The position numbers and the translations under genes were made by a program. A stretch of 64,000 nt of DNA. It comes from Strigops habroptila (taxonomy: Eukaryota; Chordata; Aves; Psittaciformes; Psittacidae). Numbering within the stretch: position 1 is the stretch's first letter; each line of letters begins with the position of its first letter. The notes beneath the pieces are model-generated. The model saw only the letters and a program-made list of their open reading frames with translations. It ran no database searches and was not told the DNA's origin. The stretch lies in contig NC_044277.2 in the NCBI RefSeq assembly GCF_004027225.2, forward strand, positions 67,852,400-67,916,399, given 5' to 3'. Of the stretch, positions 24,916 to 39,200 are shown in pieces.

Positions 24916-26320
24916 TCTAAATTAATTTAAAGACAGTAAATGGTGACCAGAGCATGCTAAGAATGCTTGGCTCAGTGTGGGCTGAGCTCCAGAGCACAAG
25001 CTGTCCAATGATAGCAAATGCAGTTGAGTTGGATGCCAAGGGACAGCAGAAAAGTCTTCGGTTGGATGCAAAATGAACTTGGAGCTCTGTACATTTTCTA
25101 CAGTCAGTCAGATGAGAGGACAGATCTGGAGGTTTACAGCTATGCATCTATGAGAGACAGCAAGAGTAACTGGTAGTTTCAGTGAGACATCTGCAGTAGT
25201 CTGGACTGTCTGTGTGTGAGAAGTAGCATGAGATTGTGGGTGTGTATGATAATACAGCAACGGAATGTGATGCTGAGAGCTGACCCTTGGGATGGAGCTG
25301 GGGGTGAGCTACGCTGCTTTAGCTTTTGCCAGCACTCCAGTGCAGCAGGGCTAAACTCCACCAGGCACCAGCCTCTTGTCAGCTTCAACAGAAGAATATG
25401 TGCTTAAATTATCTTTGAGGACTTGTGTGTAAAAACAGTGTTACTGCCGTCATCCATCAGTCCACACAAGGAAGTCTTCATCTCTAGCTTGGGAAATACT
25501 GCTTACAGAAGTGGGAGAAGATGGCAGTCTGGGAAATTAGTAAAATAATATATTTTACAAGCAACAAAACCCCCCTACAATAAAGGGAATACTAGTATTC
25601 AGTAAATGAGGACTTAAGAGGCCACAGAGAGGTAAAATTAGCCCCCGTAGCTGTTCTAGTATTCAGACAGACAGATCACCTTTGTAGTCCCACATAAAAG
25701 AATGCAGGTAAAGGAGAAATTAACTACTAAATAAAAGCCTTCTCTGGGGTTCAAAAGTACAAAAAATTCTTCCTCCTGTAAACACTGTTTTTCTAGCTCA
25801 AACTTAAGTAAAAATGAAAAGCAATCTCCATCACTCAAAATTATGCTCATTTACAAAACATATACAGAAACATGCTTTACAACATGTGTCTTGTTATAAG
25901 CAGGGAAGCAACAAAATCCATAATAACAGCATTTAAAAGAGATCAATATGGCATCTGGTATTTCAAAGGCAGAAAATGATTCTATTAAATTTCTGCTGGT
26001 AGTACTGCACTGGACAAAATACCCAAAACCAATAGTGTGGGTTTTAGCCTCTCGCACTTTATGTATTTTGCAGTATTCATGAGCTTCAGTCATGCCTTGT
26101 AAATCTTTAGTATCTACCCATCCTTTGGCAAGGAGTTTCACAAGTCATCTATCTGTCATGGGAAGAACAGAATGAGACACCCCTAGCCAGTGAGAAGTTA
26201 CGGTGTCAGCCCACTGGCTGTCAGTGTTGTCATGTGCTCTGTTGGTAACTTATAAATGGAACTACAGAGGAAAATAGTTTTGAAGTGTGATGATGAAGTA
26301 GTAGATGGTGATGGGTATTT
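24916..26320. other. Intergenic, no gene recognised
   Basis: No exon, RNA gene or transposon recognised. Short frames on both strands are motif-free. Confidence 0.5.
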
Positions 26321-26357
26321 GCAGACACACTACAGATGTGTCTGCACACTACAGATG
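26321..26357. repeat. Short inverted and direct repeat
   Basis: GCAGACACA (26,321-26,329) is exactly complementary to TGTGTCTGC (26,337-26,345) across a 7-base loop. ACACTACAGATG at 26,327-26,338 recurs at 26,346-26,357. The structure is small and its origin is unknown. Confidence 0.6.
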
Positions 26358-29300
26358 CAGACACAGATGTCCCCTGCACAAGGGACATCAGAGGAGAAAG
26401 CATGGAAGTGTCCATCTGCGAACATGTGGAAGATGGCCTATAGGCTGGACGAACCTATTGGGTTACTTGCAGGAAGATGGTACCCATGGCTGCTTCAGAC
26501 CTTCCCAGAATGGGTGGTTCTGTGAACATAGCACTGAAGATGGGCTTAGTAAGAGCAATATAGTGTCAGGCTGATTTTCAACTACAAGGCAAGGCAGATA
26601 CAGCTAGGCCAGGAAGAAGTCTGGAAAGTTTTATCTTTATTCCTTATCTCTTATGTAAGTGATCAATCATCTTGTTCCTTCATTTCTGCAAGATCTGGAA
26701 TGACTGTGCACCCACAGAAGAGGCTAGACCAAAGCAGCAGCTCCCTTTTTCCCCTTGAAACCTGTGTGAAGGCCCATTTTGCTGCAATAAACTCTGACCC
26801 TTTTACAGTCAAATACAAATAGAGCTATTCATGGCACCTACAAATGGCCTTGTCTTAGAGCAACGCTCAATGCTGAAGCCAGTGACATTAGATCAAGTTA
26901 GAGGCTGGATTTTTACATGCACCCGAGATAAAACATAGCAACTGCTATGCGGCCTTAGAAATTTATACGCTGATAGTAATTAATACCAGTCATTAACCTG
27001 GGAGCCACAGGGCTTATGGTGTCTGAAGGCCTCCACTGGGTGCTAATAAAGCCAGGCTTTTACATAAGGAACAGAGCAGTTATGGATAAAAGCCGTAGGA
27101 TAGATGTGACAACCAGCAATTTTAACTTACCACCTGGAGCTTTATTTTTGAAAGCTTTTACTTCCCACTGATTGCAGCCTTCCAATTTTGTGTTGTCATG
27201 TAATAAATTACAAAAATTATCTCTCCCCCCCCCCTTTTTTTTTTTTGGCATGGTGCTTCATAGACAAAGCATCTAAAAAGCTTCTTTTTTTAACAGAATG
27301 AGTTAAGTGTTGCTGCCATGGTGATTATAAGAAATCAGCACCAAACAGTAGCCTAGAAATCTGGGTACAGATTCAAAATTCTCAGTAGCCAGGGTATTTG
27401 ATCCGAGTCCTTTTCTAACTTATGTACGGATGGTGTGGAAGGCTGGAGCAGGGAGGTCATTTTGAAAAGCAGATCTCTAACCCTTTTCCTGAAACCGAGA
27501 GGACTGTCTAACTTACTAACTTGTTTGAGGGAGATCTAACGGAGATCACTCCTAACAGGGAGGTGAACCTCTTCTTCTAAGCAGGGGTGTGAAGGAGAAG
27601 GCATCGCTATCCCTAAGGTGGCTGTAATGGTGGCACCACTGTGCTTATAATTTTAAAGCTGTCCCATTTGACCAGGACGTCCCTATTTAGCACTAAGGTA
27701 GTCTTGACTGTTGCATATACCAAGTCCTAACAGAGTTTATTCACATTCATTGCTATTTACTGCCCACTGAGTTTATACTCTAAATAAGTATTCTAGACCA
27801 AGAGGTCTTGTTTGCTGACAGTGCACATGCTTGATCATAACCATCATAAAAAGTCAGCAATGGATGCAAAGAGAAAACTTTTAAGAGCCATTGTGAAGCT
27901 AGTAAAAATGTTTTCAATATTTAATTAAATATCTCCTATGTGTCACCCTCAAGAGGAAAAAGATGTTGAGGGATAACTGGAGGACTAAAACAATAAAGCC
28001 ATAATAAAATGCCTTACTCAAAACCTGCAACTCATCTAGAGCAGATATGAAACTAGCAATAGCCTGTTAAGCACTTTAAAAGGCAAAGTCTTTGCTTCAG
28101 AAAAAGGTAGTGAGATCAAAGATGGAAAGTTTCTGCCGTTAATGTCCCCCATGGCGGGCTTGAGAAGGGAGCCCAGGGACTGACAGTTAAACTGACCTCT
28201 TCCAGGGACATGGAGATGTAGGTGGTCACTTCAAACTGCTCTGTTCCCTACTATGCAGGGCATTAAAGATTGGTCATATTTTACAGTCAGTGACACCAAG
28301 CTCTTTCATAATGATCCACGTGCTATAAGTTACAATATATTATTTATAATATTTTAATCACCTAAAGTTCAGGGACCTCAAAGCGCATATTAATTAATGC
28401 CTATTTTAATTAGCTCTGCCTCAGAGAGAGGAAGAAGACAAACCTGTGCAGCTTTATTAGCACTACACTCCAGCACCATAATTAAACCCAGAACACACAA
28501 CGTAATGCACATCAGGACTTAAAGCAGTAGAAGGCTGGTCATTACCACAGCAGCCTCCCACAACTATAACTTCCTTTTCCCTTCATTCTTCTTTCCTCCC
28601 TATGTCTTCCTGTGAATGGCAGTTTCCACACGGAAAAAGGGGAAAGATCTCTGCTCCTCATGGGCCAAACTCAGCTCTTTTCTGCAGTGACAGCATCACC
28701 TTCAGTGGAGTTATTCTATGCTCCATTATACCTGGAAGAATATATTATTATGAAAAATCTTTTTGTGCAGGTATCTCCACATGCAATTTTTTTTCCTCTT
28801 TTTGGCTACCAGCCACTGTGGATCAGTCTGCAGGGATAGAAACCTCTGCTTTGCTGCCTTCAAACATTCTGTCTCCTTCCCTGTCCAAGAATCCCTGAAG
28901 ATACTTTACTTTAAATTTCACAGCTGCTGGATTCTGAAAGGGAAAAAATGGGTTCTTCATATTTTCTGGCTCTTCACAATAAATTAACTGTGGGTTGAAG
29001 GGGCAAGTCAGTGTGCAAAGGTCATACAGCCAGTCAATGAAAAAGCATCAATACAACACTCAGTAGTGCAAATCTCTAGCAACCTATCCTTGTCTGCTGT
29101 ATGTCCAAGTTAGGAAATTCCAATCACTGCCATTTGAGCATCTTCTTACAGCCATTTTAGACATTAAAGGCAAACAAAACTCCAATAAATTGAGATGCTG
29201 ATCCTAAGTCCCTGGAAGTCAGGAACGGTTTTCGTACTGAATTCAAGGTTTTGGGAATAAGATCTTAAGAGCTTAATAATGATATTAGAAAAAAACATTA

Positions 29301-32300
29301 CCTAACTTACTGATACTATCATATAGCATTAGTTTTCAACCTTTTTTTGCTTGCAGCTCCTTAAAATTTACTTAATAGACTTTATTTTCTTAGCAAAGTT
29401 CTACATACACCTTAGGAGTGGCGGTCACACTCTCAGATAGGTATGGGTCATACACTAAAAACATCTGCTATGTAGAAGGAAAGGATGTTCACATGAAAAA
29501 ACCCCAAAACTCTACCAGTAACTAAATACAGGAAAGTTCTGTTTTCTCTTGCTTATTTCATGCTGATTACCAAATTCTTTAAACTCTAAGTTGCAATAAA
29601 TTTCCCTCAGTTCCACTCCCCCTGCCCTATTCCATGAAATTTCTCCAAATAAATAATGAAATTGAATACTTCAGCTGGCAGAAATTGCTATTACTTTATC
29701 AATGCTGAGCCAACAAAAGCATTTTTCATGCACCTGCATAAAAGAGAAGGAACCGAATAGCTTTTAAAAAATATGCTACATTTTAATATGTTCCAGTGAC
29801 ATACAGAAGCATATCTATAATGCTGAAAGGAATGGAGATGGAAGAATGGGTGGAGAGGGCTCCACTGGTAATGCTATCTGTGCTCAGGGCACTCTGTAAT
29901 ACCAAGAAATTTTATACACTCATGCTTCTTTGTAATGAATTTACCGATGTTAGAACAAACAGCGTTGCCTTGCTTCAGAAACAATTCTTGGCCAATAAAT
30001 TTTGCATCAAATCCTAAATCATCATTTTAGTAATTTCTAAAAACCAAACCAATGTAAAATGGTAATGTTTCAGTATCTTTTACTCTTAAATGCAATATTC
30101 CACTTTATCATTTACTTATTTGTATTTGCTATTATTTTGCTTTATTGTATTTTATTTTGCAATTTATACTCATTTTGTGATGTATTTAGAGTGTTTTATT
30201 AATTCTGATAGTTTTGTTAACACAACATGACAGCATATTTAGTGGATTATAGCAGGTTTCCTTCCACTACTCAGCATCAAAGGACTGTAAAGACATTAAT
30301 GTATGCCTAAATTAGACCAAGGCAGCAAGTGACTTTAGACTAGTTTAACCTTCCCCAGAGTTTTAGAGGAACTCATTAATGTTGCTCTGCAAAGCATCTA
30401 TAGTCTTATAATGGAGCCATTACATGATACTGTTATGATACTTTCTTCCCAAGCTCCCAATGCCTTGCAAGTAATTGACTTTTTATTCCCTGTTATTCAC
30501 ATTGGCAATTTTCAGGTTGTATCATCACAATTCTTAATTTTGACTCCTCCTATAAAGTCAAGTTTCCTGAAGTTCTCCTTATATTTCTTACGCTTATTAG
30601 AAGGACCAGGAAGAAAAAGGGAAGACAAATGGCCAGTCTGTCATTACCCTTCTTCATATCTATGAATAATGCTTTGCTCCATAAATAATTCACTGAACTC
30701 ACAGTGTAAAGCACAGGTGTTAGCTTGTCACAGTTTAGCCTCATATGGATATAACTAGTGTACCCATGAACCCTTGGGGATTGGGAGAAGACTTGCTTGT
30801 CTTGTGAAGCTGAAAATAACAATCAGCCAAAACTTTAGGAAAGCTGTCTACAAGGTAAAAATACACAGGTACGCTAGTGCTTCAGCAGCTGAACCCCAGC
30901 CTGAGAACTCAGCTTGAGACAAAAGCTTCTCTGAGAACCCCTTGCATTTGGACAGATGCAAAACTGAACTGGGTCCTGGGGACATCTTTAAATAGAGCAC
31001 AAGAGTATGTTTAGTTTACTGGGAATAAATGCTACATCCAAACGTTGTCGTAAACCTACTTCATTTTTTCACCCAGCTTCTGCTTTCTCATTAATGCATA
31101 TCCATGTATAAATTCTGAAAGCCTGATGAAGATTTTAAAGAGAAACCAGAAAACAAACAGGTTCAGTCACCTCTGCAGAGCATTTGCAGAAACTAGTGAA
31201 TGCCAGACTAGAATCTCTAAAGCCAAGAAGGGCAAGATTGGCACTGCAGATTGGCTTTCCACAAAAAGCTGACAGTCATTTAGAAACACAGAAAAAATAA
31301 TGGCATTATTTTCCCTCTCTGTCCCCAGCTTTTCAACCCTCAAAGACCTGGGTTTTTTTAACCATGAATCCAAGTGCACTAGGGTAACTTAATTTCAACA
31401 AATTAAGCACCAGCTGTTCTTTTCAGAGCTCCATTTAAAAAAAATAATTAATTAACTATTAAATATTTAATCATTAAATATACTTCCTGCTTGCGTGCAT
31501 GCTAAAATACAAAATGCTGGGCCCACTTCTTTGGCTCTCTGCATTCAGGTGGCAGAGGCAGAAGTGGAAAGCAGATGGAACACGGCAGATGGGTATTCTG
31601 CTGCTGCAAAGAAGTCCCTGGAGCTGTAAAAGGTAATGCAGTCCAGCTTCTGAAAATTATACTTCAGGCAAGACGACTAACTAGAATAACCACAAAATCA
31701 GCAACAGAAAGGAAAAAATAACTTCCTGCAATAAAACCAGAAAGAGATACAAAGACAGAGACAAACTAAGAGATTGACTTTGCAAAACCTTGTGGCAATG
31801 AGCAGTGACAAAGATTACAATAAAGAGATTTATGCCTGAAAGCTGGTCTGCTTCTTCCAAGTATAGCAGATGATCTAAGGAAAGATAACCTTTCCTCTAA
31901 AACCTTGCATCTCTTAGATTTTTAATCCATTCAGAATAGAAAAACTACTGCCATTTCATTTTTCATTTGGAGATTTTAAAGAGGTTTACAGATATCACTA
32001 GGATTCCTGATGCATAAAGTATAATGAACTACATTCTCAGAAAGACAAATATTCCTTGATGCTCTTACACTTTACAATCCATATCCTGACTTAGATACTG
32101 AAGCACTGTTAGATAGTGCATGGGGACAGTTAGGTGCTTCAGCATGGGACATATACTAGGCCAACCTCGTGAGGCTGGCCAAGTGGCGCTGCTGAAGATG
32201 GAGGTGCCCCTCTCTTTACTCTCTCCTCCCCAATATAGCTGCTATCCTGAGCTGCAGCTGGCACTTCTCCTGCAATTTATAGTGAACCCTCTTCTGAAGA

Positions 32301-33204
32301 TGGACGCTTAAGCTATGCCTTTCTCACAAAACAGAGACAAGATCCTCTCCAACCTACTTGGAGCTCTCACTTGGGATCTCAAATCCCAGCTTCAAATCCT
32401 TGAAATGTCTGAAGATGTTTGGCCCCTTCTCCTTTATCCCTTGGTTCTTGGTACAGTTCATTCATTCTCCCTCTGGCCCCCCAAACTAATGAACATTTAT
32501 TCACTTTTTAAAAATTTGAAGAGCTTCAACTGAGGGAAGGATAATCATGACTCCATGTCCCACTACCCTTTCTCAAAGCTTACTCTACAGCTTCGTGTTT
32601 AAGCTGCTTCCCCTGTGAGGCAGAAAATGCAAATTTGTACCTACTCAGGCACAGGTGGGATGGGAAGCGGGATCTCCCAACTACCTGATGAATGCTACTA
32701 GACCAGACTGAGGGTGTCAACACCATGCTTGAAGAACGTCTGTAACACTGGATCCTGCAGGTGAGCCATCCATTTCTAAGCTTGAAATCCTAACAGGTCT
32801 GCAGTGCAAGACACATGCTGAACGGCTCAGCAGTGTCAAAGCTGGAAACACTGGGCAAGTAGAGAAGACTTCAGGCACATCAGGAACATCTTAACATTAG
32901 TCAGACTACACTTGATATTCAGAGCAAAGTGGTTCTGCACATATGTGATTGCGAAGACAGTTATGCACTCTTATCTTAAAAATATATAAATTCACACTTC
33001 CAGCATGTCCAAGCACCACAAGCTTCCAAATCTAGAACACAAAGCAGCAGGCTGTGTGCAGAAAAGAAACCTAGGGTACATTAATTTGGGCTTTGCAGAT
33101 TAATATCTAAACTGCTCAATAAAATCTTAGATACTACAGATACATAGAGAATCTGGTGATGGCATGAAGGCTAGGAGATAGAAAATGAGGACAAAGCTCT
33201 GCAT
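26358..33204. other. Intergenic desert
   Basis: Holds a C-run/T-run junction at about 27,226-27,246. Homeodomain cores lie at 28,390-28,398 (TTAATTAAT) and 28,406-28,413 (TTAATTAG). A hAT-like terminal motif lies near 29,333. AT-rich DNA covers about 30,060-30,200 and 31,440-31,490. No exons or RNA genes recognised. Confidence 0.5.
29333..29440. mobile_element. Possible ancient hAT DNA-transposon fragment
   Basis: TTTTCAACCTTTTTTTGC at 29,333-29,350, followed by a TTAAAATTT stretch and CTTAGGAGTGGCGGTCAC, resembles the end of Charlie-type hAT elements. No 8-bp target duplication or opposite end was found. Tentative. Confidence 0.25.
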
Positions 33205-33248
33205 AGGTCCTTTCCAACCCTAACCATTCTATAATTCTGTGATTCTAT
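33205..33248 (+). mobile_element. CR1 LINE 3' tail, very short
   Basis: AGGTCCTTTCCAACCCTAAC followed by degenerate ATTCTATAATTCTGTGATTCTAT is the last ~45 bases of a CR1 element on plus. Extreme 5' truncation. Confidence 0.85.
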
Positions 33249-36200
33249 ACCTGGGGTCAAACTTTCCAAACTCTCTCAGTTCAGCTTCTGTTTTTATCAT
33301 ATGGCAGTTTCACATGTGGGCATTACCTGTGCAGCTGAGCACAGCTGGACTTGAACTTGTCTGAATCCATTCCCATCCAACTGCAGGCACAAATCCTGCG
33401 GAGACCATGAATTCTACCATGAATTTCGTACAAATATCTCTATCTAACTAATTTCACATTTTTACAAAAGGAAGCTTTTAATATCCTTTGCTAGGCAGCT
33501 ATTAAAATTTCATGGGTGTATGAGATAGCCACATTTTATGACCCCTTAACTAATTATTGTGCCATTACTACCCTTGGTGCTTTCTACATTTGCGGACCCC
33601 AGACTATATTTACATACCTCTCTTCACATGATTTCAGACTGAATATGACTTTCCTCTCATACCCATTTTCATTTAACTCTGATCTGTCCCTTTTTTAAAA
33701 TTCTGAACTGGTTTTCATAAAAATCTTATCTACAATCAAAGTTCTGATTCTCTTTAATGCTCTGGGATATGGCCTTATCTCATGCTATTATTAAAAATGG
33801 AAAGCTCTTTTATACAGGTATATTTCTGACCTCTGCTCTTCTCTATTTGGAACAAAACCTGTAGCAGCATGGCCAAGAATAGAAGCAGCATCACTCAGCT
33901 CCCAATTCTATAATTTAAGCACTAGATGATGCTTCCTGTGAGTATACAAAATTTCATTTAATGCAAAACTCTCACTATGTTTGCTTCCGCTTACGATGTG
34001 TTAATATTATTTTTTACATCCTACCTCCCTTATCCTCCTGGGCTTAAGAGCTTTTCAAGGGCCATTACAACAGTGGAAGAAGGTTTATGTCCTCCAGCCT
34101 GTATGTTTGAAGGGAACAGCTTCAAACAGCTGGAGATAGTTACTTCACCAGGCAGCAGCCCTGTTTGAACAAAGGACTCCATGACTCTGTGCGAACAGAA
34201 CTTCTGAAAATGCAGATATTTTAGGAAACAAGCAGAAACCTCCTAAGGATATTACTACCAGCCAGGCATTTGTTTTACCCAAGAGTTCAGCACCTTCAAC
34301 ATGTGATGAAATGTCCAGAAGTCCTTTTCTGCAGCCACATATATAAATCGGGGTGCATTCCACTTAAACTGAGGGCACTATATTTGTATAAAATAATGTA
34401 AAGACTGAGTCAATCGCAGCCAGTCATCATTACACCAAAATAAAAACAACACTGTGCTTCTGTAGATAAAGTTACCAGGTAAGTGGATAAAGACTTGTTA
34501 GTATATTGTGCTTTGCCAAGAAATGAAGACTACCAAGAAATTAAGAAATAAGTAGAAGTGAGAAAAGGGTCAATAAAAGAGAATATATTGCACATCTATC
34601 TATTGCAAAAGTTTTAATAGTAAAACTACAACTTATTTGTGACTATAACTTATTTCTGACTGTAGGTCATTAAGTTGTTTTCCAAGAGCAGATGGAAGGT
34701 AAAAGAAACATGATATTTTCTACAAAAGCTTAGTTCTATTTAAAAAATCTTGTCAACCAGAAATGGGGAGCAGTGTCTGACTAAGAACAACCATAACAAG
34801 TCATTAACTTCTGACATTACCATTGAAAAATGAAGGCATCACAATGTATTTGACCAGCAGTATGATCATATGTTCATGTTATTTTGATCAGGAATAACAT
34901 TAACCTGCTAAGCTCCAAATTTGCACAGCACTTTAATATCCAGCTTGTCATTGACTTGGTAAACAGTCACAGTGAAGTAAGTACTTGTGCATTGAGGGAT
35001 GGTCAAAATGGAAATTTCTGTTCTGCAGGAAATCACAACCCTCCAGAATCTGATCATGCTCTAAATCAGAGAGAATGTCACTACTTTAGAATTTCCCATT
35101 AAACAAATGTCTTGAAGAGAAGAGATTCATGAAGCTAAAACAAGAGCATTTGGATAATGACAAAACAATTTATTTTTATATGATTGAATAGTTTTAGTTT
35201 GACGTAGTAAGCTTTACATCAATTGTATCTAAATGCTATCTAAACTACTCTAGATTACATTTCATGTCATCATAGCAATATGGTTAACATTAATATATAA
35301 TGTAGAAGTCAGGACAAGATAAAGAAATGGCATTACTAAACCAGAAGATTTTTACGAAACTGAAATAATTATTTCTGACAGTTCTCCATGGATATCTGCA
35401 CCATATTGTTATAAAATCTTAAAATATTGACTACCCTTCATTCACTGGTAAAAAATAAAACAACCCTCCTTTTCTCTGCCCCAGAACTACTCCATTGAAA
35501 AACACGATTAGCCTCACTGACATGACTGGGAGTTATGGCATTGACATCAACGCACTCAGATCTTTATTCAGTGATTTCAGAAAGACTACTTGTGTACTTG
35601 AATACATGCAAACATAAGTCCTGTATTGGTCTGGAACCTTAACAACAAAACTTCAAGGAAAATGACCTCATCTAATCTCAGCTGAGACCATAGAGCAAGT
35701 CTCTTAAACATAGTGCATAGACTCTGAAACAAGCAAGAGCATTGCCTAGACAGATTCTGTAACCATTTTCCATGAATTTACATCATCTGGAACAACAGCA
35801 AAAATAGATTATTTCAAAATCTGTGTGAACAGTCCACTAATTTTAAAATATCTTCAACCACAGGAAAATTGCGACACACTATTTTTACCATACACTTAGA
35901 AAAAAATCATTACCATTATTGCATTATTAAATCCGGATACTTATAAAAAAGGTATTGATTTCTGACATTAAGGAGATACTGTTCTCAACATAATAAAACT
36001 AAACCATATAGTAACATACACAAAAGAAGAATTCACCAAATGTAGGCAAATGTGCCTCAGGCATCATCTATTATGTGCACATCGGCCCACAGGGCAGATT
36101 GCTACCATCTAGCACTATCAAGAGGCTTCACGTATTTCTCAGGAAGCAAGTACAAACACTCCCAACTAATCATGGTGCTCCATATTTGTTTCTCTGACAG

Positions 36201-39200
36201 TAGGACACTGACTTCCATCTTGGTTATGTCTGAGAGCTAATGATTCCTTTTTGTATATTCTCTTCTTAAAACCTGCCTAATCCCTTGAGCATGTGTTTAT
36301 TGATAGATTTGAAAAGCCTCCTGGGGCCCTTTTGGCATGGAACACACAGACCTTCATTGCCCATTTAGGGGCTGCTTTGCCCGTCCAGGATGTCAACACT
36401 CTTCTGATTGTACCTTAGAGACTAAAATTCTTCTGGATGTCCATTGGCCTGGAAGCATGCCCACTAGCATGAAACTAAAAATCCTTACATCATCTAAACC
36501 CAATATAGTCTGAAGTGACATCCTCACTGCTGCAAATGATAGAAGACTAACAATCATCCCCATCTACCTCCAAAACCAACAGCCAGTACAAAATAAAAAG
36601 CATCCTCATTTTAAACAATAGAGAAGTATATTTAAGAGAAAGTAAGAAACAATATTTCAAGCACGAATCATGCAACACAAATGACTGGAAAATGCCACTG
36701 AAATTTTCAAAATGCTCACTTAAAAGCTTCTTTGTTTTCTTCAAATGAATGTTTATTTTTGGTACATTAACTTGGTATTTTTGGTATCAGTAGCTGGAAT
36801 GTATGCTCTAATCTAAACTTCATACGAGTATCAGCCGGAACTTTGCAACTACTTTCATCCAAACAGATGACTGTATTTAATACTGCAGTATAACCTTTCT
36901 TAGTCTCCAAAATAAATTTGCAAAGGGAGTGAAATACTCTGAGGATAATTAATGTGATAGGGAGTTTTTTTATATTGATGTCATTATTTGAAACTGACTG
37001 AATTAAATTTGTTTGCTAAGCAACCTGGGGCACCAAATGAAATTGGAGCCCTACTCCCTAGGTACAGAAATATGGCAGGAAACAAAGCCCTGTCACAAAG
37101 CAGATTATCCAAGAAGCCAGGGTGTAAGAAAGAAGGAAGCTCTGTCAACCCTAGTTATGACTGGCCCAAGTGCAACTCACCTATGTTCCCAGACCAAATA
37201 CATAACAGAGACGGAAACTGTCCAGGGATCTCGCAAGTGCCAAGGTCTTAAGTACAAGGCCTAGTCATGACTACAGAAGAACCTCCATTGACCCCACTGG
37301 ATCTATACTTGAACTATGGCAGCCAGATACAAGACAAAACAGAGATGGGGAGCACGTAAGCATCCGCTGAAATGCTAGTCTGAGGACCAACTGTCTGCAT
37401 TGACAGATGTGTTGTACCATTTTGACAGTGCAATTCCACTGACGTTCTCTCATCACCATTCAAATATTGCCGAATATTGTTAAGCTGAATTTGCCACGTT
37501 TTAAATATTCAAAGAAAGATTAAATACTTTGCTCTATAATGTTGTACAAATTTTATCCTATGTTTATTATTTATCTTCATGGACAGCAAAAGCAAATAAC
37601 ATAGCACATGCAAAAGTTTCACTAGAAACTTGTGGATAATGGCCAGAACTCAACATTACCACAAGCATAAAGTAATTGCAAGGATGATTCCAGGCCAATT
37701 AAAGTTCAGCAAACATGCAGCATATGTGCGTTCCTTTTGGTTTTTATTAAGCCAGAATGAAAGGGTTAAGGACATAATTCTGTACCTCTTTTTTTCTGTT
37801 TTTGTTTTTTTTTTTAAAAAAGAAGAGTCTCCCTAGAGGTCTCCCAAGGTCTGAATCTACCGCCACATTTAATCACTTTTGGTGTCTTTCCTTCTTCTTT
37901 GCAGCTATTTTGCCTGAGCACTCCTGGGACTGGTGTAGCATTACAGATTCATCAATGATTTGCTGCTTACTCTACATTATCCCACAAGTGCTGAGGCAAA
38001 CAGTTCTTTGCCAGGATCAAACGATGTTCTATATTCGCCTGCAGTTTAAAATCTTGTTAATGTTGACACTTCTGATGAAAGCTCCACAGTGAACCTGGAA
38101 TGAGTGAAAGCTGCAGGCTTTGGTGACTGCCAAATAAACACATACTCAGGGCACAAAGTTTTTTCCACGTCCTCTATAGGGACATCATCAACTTAGGCAT
38201 CATCTTTACCAGAAGCAATGTCAAATAGGACACCTAACACACCTTGCCTTTGGGTGATGTTGCTGACGGGTAGCAGAGTGATTGTGTGGCTAAACCAGTG
38301 TGTCTAAGAAAGAACTTTGCTCTAAAGTCAATTAACTTTAGTGGAAAGACTCCAAATGACTTCGATGATCTTTAGACCAAGCGCAATAAGAACTAATTAG
38401 GTCTCCATTCCAAAGGCTAGTTGCCAGAGTTATTCATGGATTTTTGTTTGTTTGTTTTTAATACTGGATGACAGGCTCTTTTTTAACTATTTAGAGGGAC
38501 TGACACCACTTTGAAAGTTGTAAGTCGCAAATACAGATGCCAATATTTAAAAAAAGACAATTTCAAACAACAAGATAGGTAGAGAAATTTTACACACTGT
38601 GCAAATGTAATCCACTTAATGGGGACAAAGGAAATACAAACTACAGTCAGTGACATCTGTAATTTAGTTCTGTGGTATTTGCTGTACTCCACAGCCTTAC
38701 ATGTGTTCAACATGAGTACAACTAGGTTTACTGACTGTAGCATCCAGTTCTACCAACAAAATCAAGGACCAGAACTCACCTCACTCCCTCTTCTTAAAAC
38801 TCCTGACGTAGAAGGAAGATTTTATGTCTGAAAAACTTACCACAGGAGAGAAGATACTTGAAGAAAGATGATAATACAGGTTTCTCATGTGGGAGTGATA
38901 CCACAGCAAATGGCTGAGCAGTTTTGGCACTTTCTAAGATTTATTTATTCTGACAGCAGATTATCACCTGCAAATCAAATTAAGAAATGTTCAAAATCTG
39001 AAAGTCACAAATTAGACCAGGATGAATTATATGATGTCATTTATCTGATGATTTTCATCCTATTTTTTCTTCCTTATAAATTGCCCCAGTAGGCCACGAA
39101 TTTTTCTCTCTGGACTTTCTCCATTACTAAAAATAATTGCTAAATCATTTCTAAATCATGGTCAGCAGCCTAGTGCTTTTTTAAATTAAGTTTTCCTTGA

